From Chloroflexota bacterium (lineage in GTDB: Bacteria > Chloroflexota > Anaerolineae > Anaerolineales > Villigracilaceae), in assembly GCA_023459215.1 (NCBI GenBank), contig JAEWVF010000113.1:1-16905 (forward strand): a DNA stretch of 16,905 nucleotides. The letters run 5' to 3'. Made by a program: the position numbers and the translations under genes. The notes beneath the pieces are model-generated. The model saw only the letters and a program-made list of their open reading frames with translations, did not search any database and had not been told where the DNA came from. Below are positions 12,031-16,905 of this stretch, one piece after another. Position 1 is the stretch's first letter. Every line of letters begins with the position of its first letter.

Positions 12031-13050
12031 CTACCGGGTGCTTTTTTGTTTTTGGTACAGGGCGCGGTCGCGCGGGTCTTCAGCATCGAGCAAACGCACA
12101 TCGACTTCCTGGCGCGTCCTGTAACCGTGCGCCTGCCACAAGTCCGCGGCCAGCTTGCGCGGATCGGTCCTGACTCCCTGGCGGGAAAAATACTCGCAGA
12201 TGCGGGTCACGTCGCGCTCGAAAACTTTGAAAGCGCCGCGGTTGCCAGTTGGGTTAACCACCTGGGGGAAATCGATCAGGGTGATATCGCCATCCCAGTA
12301 AAGGATGTTGTAGGCCGAGAGATCGCCATGAATGCGGTTGTGCGCCAGCAGGAGTTCGATGTTGCGAATCACGCGCTCAAACAGCGTACGCGCCTCGCCC
12401 CGTCCGAGCGAAACCTCGCTCAGGGTCGGCGCGGCAGCCAAATCGTCGCCGATATAGTCCATCAGAATGGCGTTCTTCTGCATGGCAAAGGCTTGGGGCA
12501 CATCGGCCCCGGCCGCATACAGTTCTTGCAAGGTGGTGAATTCATACGCAATCCAGGATGTGTGACGCAGTTCCTCGCCATATGCGGTGCGCTTGGCCAT
12601 GGCGTGCAGATCGCCGTCCTTAACAATCTGGCGGCCCGCATCATCGAGGTCGGTGCGGCCTTCACGGTAGGCGGCGTCATTCTTCAGGTTGCGCAGCATA
12701 CGCGGACGATACACCTTGGCAGCCACCAGTCCGCCCTCAGGGATGGCCGTCCCGGCCCGGCACTGGTAGACCGAGGCCTCCTTGCCACCCTTGACGCGCC
12801 GCAGCACGTCCGAAATCCACTGGTGCTCGTAAAAATCGCCGAGCGAATCGAGCAGCCACCAGGACTCAAAACGAGCCGCCTGGTAGGTAAACTTGAAACT
12901 TCCCGAAGAATCATCCTGCTTTTGCAGGAAAACCTGCTCAGATTTGGGCAGCTTCTTGGGGTTGCGACGCAGGAAACGCTCCCGGCCCTTCTCGTCAAGG
13001 TCGAAATCGTCCAGTTCATCGAATAAATTGTAAGCTTTGTTAGTATTCAT
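12031..13050 (-). CDS. RIO1-type atypical serine kinase/ATPase
   Basis: The 339-residue protein carries the RIO kinase motifs: nucleotide loop GGKEASVY (88-95), the lysine in AAKVY (Lys112), hinge LMDYIGD, catalytic loop HGDLSAYNIL (Asp243) and the metal-binding LIDFPQ (Asp260). RIO1 proteins act in small-subunit ribosome maturation in eukaryotes and archaea; the bacterial role is poorly known. The start is set at 13050 because the protein then begins with a normal acidic N terminus. The upstream in-frame ATG at 13110 would translate through a hairpin. Neither start has a good ribosome-binding site. A consensus promoter, leader peptide and two hairpins precede it, which suggests control by attenuation. 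Confidence 0.92.
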   Translation of the reverse strand: MNTNKAYNLFDELDDFDLDEKGRERFLRRNPKKLPKSEQVFLQKQDDSSGSFKFTYQAARFESWWLLDSLGDFYEHQWISDVLRRVKGGKEASVYQCRAGTAIPEGGLVAAKVYRPRMLRNLKNDAAYREGRTDLDDAGRQIVKDGDLHAMAKRTAYGEELRHTSWIAYEFTTLQELYAAGADVPQAFAMQKNAILMDYIGDDLAAAPTLSEVSLGRGEARTLFERVIRNIELLLAHNRIHGDLSAYNILYWDGDITLIDFPQVVNPTGNRGAFKVFERDVTRICEYFSRQGVRTDPRKLAADLWQAHGYRTRQEVDVRLLDAEDPRDRALYQKQKSTR

Positions 13051-13079
13051 TATCGGCGTAAGGTGAATTAAATCGAAAA

Positions 13080-13097
13080 CCGCAGGGCAACCTGCGG
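13080..13097 (-). terminator. Second hairpin of the RIO leader, terminator-like
   Basis: On the minus strand CCGCAGG-TTGC-CCTGCGG is a perfect seven-base stem followed by TTTT, 30 bases before the RIO start codon. Its 5' arm is the same sequence as the 5' arm of the hairpin at 13125-13154, so the 3' arm of that hairpin can pair with it instead. Confidence 0.6.
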
Positions 13098-13124
13098 CAA
13101 AGGGAATCATCCCGGAGAATACAA

Positions 13125-13154
13125 AAGCCGCAGGGCTGAGCGCACCTGCGGCTT
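13125..13154 (-). terminator. First hairpin of the RIO leader, probable attenuator/terminator
   Basis: AAGCCGCAGG and CCTGCGGCTT form a perfect ten-base stem with a ten-base loop. On the minus strand a CTTTTGT run follows, typical of a Rho-independent terminator. It begins 24 bases after the leader peptide stop codon and lies ahead of the RIO start. Confidence 0.75.
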
Positions 13155-13178
13155 GAAAATCAAACGGTTTTTCCTAAA

Positions 13179-13235
13179 TCAGGAAATTCCCACAGGAGGC
13201 GCGAAAACAGGAAGAACTTGAGAGATGACTTTCAT
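13179..13235 (-). CDS. 18-residue leader peptide (uORF) upstream of the RIO kinase
   Basis: The frame encodes MKVISQVLPVFAPPVGIS. AGGAGG at 13250-13245, within a longer purine run, sits nine bases before its ATG and is the best ribosome-binding site in the neighbourhood, stronger than that of the RIO gene. A consensus promoter lies about 45 bases upstream, so the frame is the first thing translated on the transcript. The APP motif is a type known to slow ribosomes and to depend on EF-P. A terminator-like hairpin follows the stop codon. I infer a regulatory leader peptide; an independent small peptide gene with its own terminator is the alternative. Confidence 0.65.
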   Translation of the reverse strand: MKVISQVLPVFAPPVGIS

Positions 13236-13278
13236 TTGTTTGTGCCTCCTTTCCAAAAAACAATAATTTAGTAACCGA

Positions 13279-13307
13279 ATTCTAGTCCGGTTCGCGGCCA
13301 CAGTCAA
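13279..13307 (-). promoter_or_regulatory. Sigma-70 type promoter for the leader peptide and RIO kinase
   Basis: On the minus strand TTGACT (13307-13302) and TAGAAT (13284-13279) are 17 bases apart; each box differs from consensus at one position. It lies directly after the stop codon of the hydrolase gene (13310). Transcription would begin near 13272, about 37 bases before the leader ATG. Confidence 0.8.
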
Positions 13308-13309
13308 GG

Positions 13310-15331
13310 CTAAGCGAAAAACCCGAACAGAATGCCGCCCAATCCCAGAACCAGCAAGGCCAGGATCGTCGCTAAAACCACCAGGCTGTAGTATATCTTG
13401 CGCAGGATGTGCCAGGCAGACGAGAACCAGCCCTGCACGGAAAGCGCCATCATCCCAAAGGTCAACACCAGCGAAACCAACGGCAGGATAAAGATGGGCC
13501 GCGCCGCGCCGGGCAGGCCAAAAAAGAGCAGGAACTGCGTATTGCCGTCCAGCGAGGTGAATACGGCCACAACATAAGCCACCAGGAAAGCCAGCAGCAG
13601 CAAGCCATTCAACAACGCCAACGGGCCAGCCAGGCGCAAAGCAAACGAAGGCCGGGGAGCGTCAGGGGCCGGTGTGCGGAAAAGGTTGATGAACCAGGCC
13701 AGCGGCAGGAAGAACCAGGCCGAGAGCAGGCCCAAGAAGCCCAACGAGAAGGTCAGGGCGCCAGGCAAAAGAGATTCATCCATACGCAGCAGCTTAAAAG
13801 TCACCGGCAGCTTCAAGATGTCGCGTGGGGCAAAAAAGTCCGGGGACTGGTAATCCGCCAGGCAGGCGGTATCCGGCGCGGCGGCAGGCGTGTCCCAGAA
13901 ATCCTGAATAATCTGGTCTGCACAGGCATTGTCGAAAAGCTGACCGTGCGCCCCCCAGGGGAAAGTGACAACGTAGGGCTGTTCGAGATACCCGGCCACC
14001 AACTCGGCATTCCCGGCAGGCGTGACCGGGTCAAATCCGCCCGAAAGCAGCAGGGTCGGCACGGAACTCTCGACCGGCTGGTTGGCCTCCGCCGGCAGCA
14101 TCGGCACAGACCAATCAGCACAGGTCTGCAAAATGCTCTCGGCTCCGCCTTCGTTGAATTCAACAATCTCGGGCCGCACCCCGCTGGTGTCGATGCTGGC
14201 CGGGTCAAAGTCGCCATCTTCGGCGCACATCACCGAAAAGTACATGCCGTAGCTCATGGTGCGGTCAAAAACCAGCAGGGAAAGCACGGTACTCAACATC
14301 GACGGGTCGCCCTGGCTGGTTTGGTAAATAATCCGCGGCAGCATACGGGACAAGGTCGAGTTGTAGAGCATCTGGAACACCGAGCTGTAAAACCCGGCGC
14401 CGTCAATCAGCGCCGGATGGCTGATGTTCGTATCCAGATCGAGCAGGGTCACCGAAACCGGATTTTCATAAAGCACTTCAACGGTTTCATAGAAAACCCG
14501 CTCAAGGTCGGGGTAATTGCGGTTACAAACCGGGTCTGCCTGGCAGGAATCGAACAAATAACGGAAGGCGCGGTTCTCGTTCTGCAACTGATCCACATAC
14601 AAAATCGACTCGGTCGGGACAACTCCATCCAGGATAACGCTGCGCAGGCTGTTGGGAAACAGGCGCATGTAATGCTGGGCCAGAAGGGTTCCGTAGGAAA
14701 CCCCGTACAGGTTAATTTCACCATAGCCCAGCGCCAGCCGCAGCGACTCGATATCGCGGGCGTTCTCAAAGCTGTTGAAATCAGCCGGATTCGCGCCTTC
14801 AGCCTTCAAACGATCCAGGCAGGACAACAAAGCTTCACGCGAGAGACGCTCCGACTCTTCATCGGACAGAATATCATCGAGGTATTCCAGCGTGAAAGCT
14901 TCATACTCGGAACAATACAGGGAAGGCTGCGAATACAGCGTACCGCGCTGTTCGAGCAAGACAAAATCTCGGTTTAGGGCAAGATTGTGGGTGCCGCCGA
15001 ACAGATAAGAAGTGTATAAATCTATCGTCGAACCGCCCGGCCCACCCTGGGCAAAGAAAATCGGATCGGGCTGGGCCTCCTCCCCGCTTGCGCGGATAAC
15101 CATCACCGCCAGGCGGATTGTGCGGCCGTTCGGCTCGGCATACTGGGCCGGAACGGTCAGGTAATAACACAAGACATCCTCACCGACAATATAGGTGGCT
15201 GGTACATCCACCATGCAGTCAGCAGGCTCGAGCTGAGGCAAATCGGCGGCAGGGGAAACCATCGGCGCGGCCGCGGGTGTAACCAGGAAAGAAAAAATGG
15301 CAAACAATATCCAAAGCAAGGATTTTCTCAT
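13310..15331 (-). CDS. Secreted alpha/beta-hydrolase, tripeptidyl-aminopeptidase (TAP) type, with C-terminal membrane domain
   Basis: A signal peptide (about 1-22, KSLLWILFAIFSFLVTPAAA) precedes an alpha/beta-hydrolase domain. Visible are the oxyanion segment FFAQGGPGGS (92-101), nucleophile Ser212 in GVSYG, Asp434 in LLSGGFDPVTPAGNA and His462 in GAHGQL: a full catalytic triad with the TAP-like C-terminal part. Such enzymes release amino acids or tripeptides from peptide N termini. From about 520 to 673 four hydrophobic helices follow, which ordinary TAP enzymes of about 500 residues lack. The catalytic domain is thus probably tethered to the outer face of the membrane. GGAG lies eight bases before the ATG. 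The substrate is unknown. Confidence 0.9.
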   Translation of the reverse strand: MRKSLLWILFAIFSFLVTPAAAPMVSPAADLPQLEPADCMVDVPATYIVGEDVLCYYLTVPAQYAEPNGRTIRLAVMVIRASGEEAQPDPIFFAQGGPGGSTIDLYTSYLFGGTHNLALNRDFVLLEQRGTLYSQPSLYCSEYEAFTLEYLDDILSDEESERLSREALLSCLDRLKAEGANPADFNSFENARDIESLRLALGYGEINLYGVSYGTLLAQHYMRLFPNSLRSVILDGVVPTESILYVDQLQNENRAFRYLFDSCQADPVCNRNYPDLERVFYETVEVLYENPVSVTLLDLDTNISHPALIDGAGFYSSVFQMLYNSTLSRMLPRIIYQTSQGDPSMLSTVLSLLVFDRTMSYGMYFSVMCAEDGDFDPASIDTSGVRPEIVEFNEGGAESILQTCADWSVPMLPAEANQPVESSVPTLLLSGGFDPVTPAGNAELVAGYLEQPYVVTFPWGAHGQLFDNACADQIIQDFWDTPAAAPDTACLADYQSPDFFAPRDILKLPVTFKLLRMDESLLPGALTFSLGFLGLLSAWFFLPLAWFINLFRTPAPDAPRPSFALRLAGPLALLNGLLLLAFLVAYVVAVFTSLDGNTQFLLFFGLPGAARPIFILPLVSLVLTFGMMALSVQGWFSSAWHILRKIYYSLVVLATILALLVLGLGGILFGFFA

Positions 15332-15347
15332 AAAAAATCTCCATTAA

Positions 15348-15385
15348 ACAATCAACGGCACGCAATGCAAGCTGCCGTTGATTGT
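15348..15385 (-). terminator. Perfect inverted repeat between membrane-protein and hydrolase genes
   Basis: ACAATCAACGGCA (15348-15360) and its exact complement (15373-15385) flank a 12-base loop. It lies after the stop of the membrane-protein gene and just ahead of the hydrolase start. On the minus strand TTTAATGG follows, so it may be a weak terminator or a leader hairpin of the hydrolase gene. A protein-binding site is also possible. Confidence 0.5.
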
Positions 15386-15413
15386 ACCTGCAAAATTAAA
15401 ACAACAACCAGCA

Positions 15414-16502
15414 TCAGGGAAATCCGAAGAACTTTTGCCAGGTGCTCAATAAGTTAAGCAAGGCGCTGACTAAAGGCATGGCCATGGAGCCAATCAAATT
15501 AATTAATGAGCCCAAATTTACCAGCGAATCGGGGGATCTCTTAACACGGTCGTGAAGGGCTAACAATCCTTCAATAGTCTTAACCATATCCGCACCCGGC
15601 AAATCGAGGCGGTTTTCAAGTTGCGAAATCTGAGCTTGGAGTTCAGCCATCCTGCGGTTCTTGCTATAAGAGATTTGCACAGAAAAGCTGCGTTCAGTGG
15701 CGACAAAAAACATCACCAGTGGAATCCACAAAGCAATCGCGGATGTGATTAAAACCATCCCAGAAAGAAAGTCAACAACCATCCCGATCGGTATCGCCAA
15801 GGCCGCAATAAAGGCAGAAACAAAGAGCAATTGTCCAACATCCTGATGGATAGCCAACAGCCCCGGTGTCGCAGATGGATCATCGGGAAAGAGTTTCAGC
15901 GGCCGGCGGCCCAAATAATACCCATAAAACAGAATTAATGCGCCAAACCACGAAAGCTGAAAAACAAACCAAAACAGTTCTAAAGCAAGATGCAATGCCA
16001 AAATCCATCCATCAGGCCTGGCAAAATCAAGAGGCAATTCAAACAGAGAAAGGCCAAGAATCATTAAAAACCAAAACAAAGCCACAAAAAACTGAACACG
16101 CCGGTTACCGATCAGTTCCACCCAACTCTTTACAATGTTCTGATCGTCAGTCAGATCAAGCAAATCGACAACATCTTCCCGGATGATTTTGATGCTCTGT
16201 TGAATTTGCCAGTCTGACAAAACAATTGCAACCCAAACCCAACCCGCTGTGAGCAGGATAAAAGCACCAAACTCGCCATTGAAAAAACTCTGTGCGTTAA
16301 AGATTAATGCCAATAAAAAAATAAGGAGCACGCTGATGACTATCACCAATAAAGAGGAGAACGAGATGGGCATTTCTCTTCGGGAGCGAAGTAAGGCGGT
16401 GAAAAAGCGGCCAATTGCTCGCCAAAAAGATCTGGCAAGCGAGTTTTCATAAATAGTTTCTACAAGCTTTCGAATTTCTTCCCGCTTTTCCTGCTCAAGC
16501 AT
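15414..16502 (-). CDS. Unrecognised integral membrane protein with cytoplasmic coiled coil
   Basis: I do not recognise the family. The 362 residues start with a charged helical segment (1-45). About six hydrophobic helices follow (roughly 48-69, 78-97, 136-156, 166-195, 224-245, 248-268), with a linker between the second and third (98-135) containing IIREDVVDLLDLTDD. A short coiled coil (ELQAQISQLENRLD, about 287-300) and a final amphipathic helix (330-352) follow. The start at 16502 is chosen over 16562 because AGGAGG lies four bases ahead of it. A TATAAT-like -10 box at 16532-16527 has no clear -35 partner. No catalytic motif is visible; a structural, sensor or transport role are all open. 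Confidence 0.8.
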   Translation of the reverse strand: MLEQEKREEIRKLVETIYENSLARSFWRAIGRFFTALLRSRREMPISFSSLLVIVISVLLIFLLALIFNAQSFFNGEFGAFILLTAGWVWVAIVLSDWQIQQSIKIIREDVVDLLDLTDDQNIVKSWVELIGNRRVQFFVALFWFLMILGLSLFELPLDFARPDGWILALHLALELFWFVFQLSWFGALILFYGYYLGRRPLKLFPDDPSATPGLLAIHQDVGQLLFVSAFIAALAIPIGMVVDFLSGMVLITSAIALWIPLVMFFVATERSFSVQISYSKNRRMAELQAQISQLENRLDLPGADMVKTIEGLLALHDRVKRSPDSLVNLGSLINLIGSMAMPLVSALLNLLSTWQKFFGFP

Positions 16503-16547
16503 GGCTCCTCCTAACTTTATAATAATATTATAGGATAAATGAAACAA

Positions 16548-16580
16548 AAAATGGTCTGGCAATTATCGCCAGACCATTTT
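16548..16580 (-). terminator. Rho-independent terminator after the aldehyde oxidoreductase gene
   Basis: AAAATGGTCTGGC and its exact complement form a 13-base stem around a seven-base loop. On the minus strand it is followed by TTTTTTG starting in the stem end. It begins four bases past the gene's stop codon. Confidence 0.9.
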
Positions 16581-16584
16581 CATT

Positions 16585-16905
16585 TTACAAGTCATCATAG
16601 ATCGTATCAAGCTCTTCTTCGCTAACGTCAAAGATAGGGTTGTTCGGCGGCAGCGGCTCGCGGGTCATATATTCGGGCAGACGGTCATGAGCCTTGGTGA
16701 AGCCAGCCCGTTTGTTCCATTCGCGTTCCATTTTGATCGTCTCGCGCCCCAGAGCCTGCAAAACGTCATCGGGAACATCCTGCCAGCCATAGCGGGCGCT
16801 GAGCAGGCGCGCAATCGTCCCGGCGGGCGCAGTGGCGTAGCCAAATCCGGCAAAGATGCAAGCGCCAAGCGTATCATAACCGGCCATGTTCAACTGGGCC
16901 GGCAG
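16585..16905 (-). CDS. Aldehyde:ferredoxin oxidoreductase (tungsten AOR family), C-terminal part
   Basis: The frame is open to the window edge with no credible start, so this is the 3' end of a longer gene. The last 106 residues match the AOR C-terminal domain: DTLGACIFAG, then a Gly-Trp segment (LLSARYGW), ETIKMEREWNKRAGFTKAHDRLPE, and a proline-rich tail. In characterised AORs the DxxGxC segment contributes to pterin binding and its cysteine to the [4Fe-4S] cluster. AORs oxidise aldehydes to acids and pass electrons to ferredoxin, usually in anaerobes. Which subfamily this is cannot be told from the tail alone. Confidence 0.88.
   Translation of the reverse strand: MPAQLNMAGYDTLGACIFAGFGYATAPAGTIARLLSARYGWQDVPDDVLQALGRETIKMEREWNKRAGFTKAHDRLPEYMTREPLPPNNPIFDVSEEELDTIYDDL

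Noticed and set aside
11977..13026. 349-residue plus-strand open frame
   Set aside because: It is antisense to the RIO kinase, whose catalytic motifs are unambiguous.
13409..14977. 522-residue plus-strand open frame
   Set aside because: It is antisense to the hydrolase gene, and its composition (Gln, Arg, His, Gly rich, no domains) is that of a shadow frame. The minus-strand gene has a full catalytic triad and signal peptide.
1..16905. tRNA, rRNA or known riboswitches
   Set aside because: No cloverleaf, rRNA segment or recognisable riboswitch core was seen on either strand by reading; a covariance-model scan would be needed to exclude small RNAs.

Overview
Every gene I can support in this window lies on the minus strand; the long plus-strand reading frames are shadows. 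GC is moderate and uneven, and the intergenic DNA is rich in short palindromic repeats. A RIO1-type kinase, a Ddn-type (F420-family) reductase, a tungsten aldehyde:ferredoxin oxidoreductase and these repeats together suggest a free-living, probably anaerobic bacterium, most likely Chloroflexota (Anaerolineae). That placement is inference, since no rRNA or marker gene is present.

Reading in the direction of transcription (right to left): the window opens inside an aldehyde:ferredoxin oxidoreductase gene (16905-16585) closed by a strong terminator. Next come an unrecognised six-helix membrane protein (16502-15414) and a secreted serine alpha/beta-hydrolase of the tripeptidyl-aminopeptidase type with an unusual four-helix C-terminal tail (15331-13310). 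A consensus promoter then drives an 18-codon leader peptide and two mutually related hairpins, followed by a RIO1-family kinase (13050-12031) with its own terminator. A TetR regulator (11647-10934) with a TTGACA-17-TAAAAT promoter precedes a coupled set: Ddn-like reductase, ABC ATPase and ABC-2 permease (10640-7931), probably a regulated exporter or detoxification unit.

The left half is a type I restriction-modification operon: hsdR (7823-5073), an AbrB-type antitoxin and PIN toxin pair (5034-4436), hsdM (3479-1683) and hsdS (1672-518), ending with a truncated DUF559 gene. A RAYT transposase (4199-3621) flanked by seven copies of an 11-base REP core sits exactly at the start of hsdM. The first 35 codons of hsdM occur on both sides of it. 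All differences between the two copies are silent apart from ATG becoming TTG at the start codon. hsdR and hsdM have each absorbed palindromic repeats in frame, and the hsdM-hsdS junction is built from a tandem heptamer.

Most notable: (1) the leader-peptide/tandem-hairpin arrangement before the RIO kinase, which looks like a transcription attenuator; (2) the RAYT/REP element and silent-only hsdM 5' duplication, suggesting allelic recombination rather than simple insertion; (3) the toxin-antitoxin pair embedded in the restriction operon; (4) the heptamer at the hsdM-hsdS junction, which could slip.
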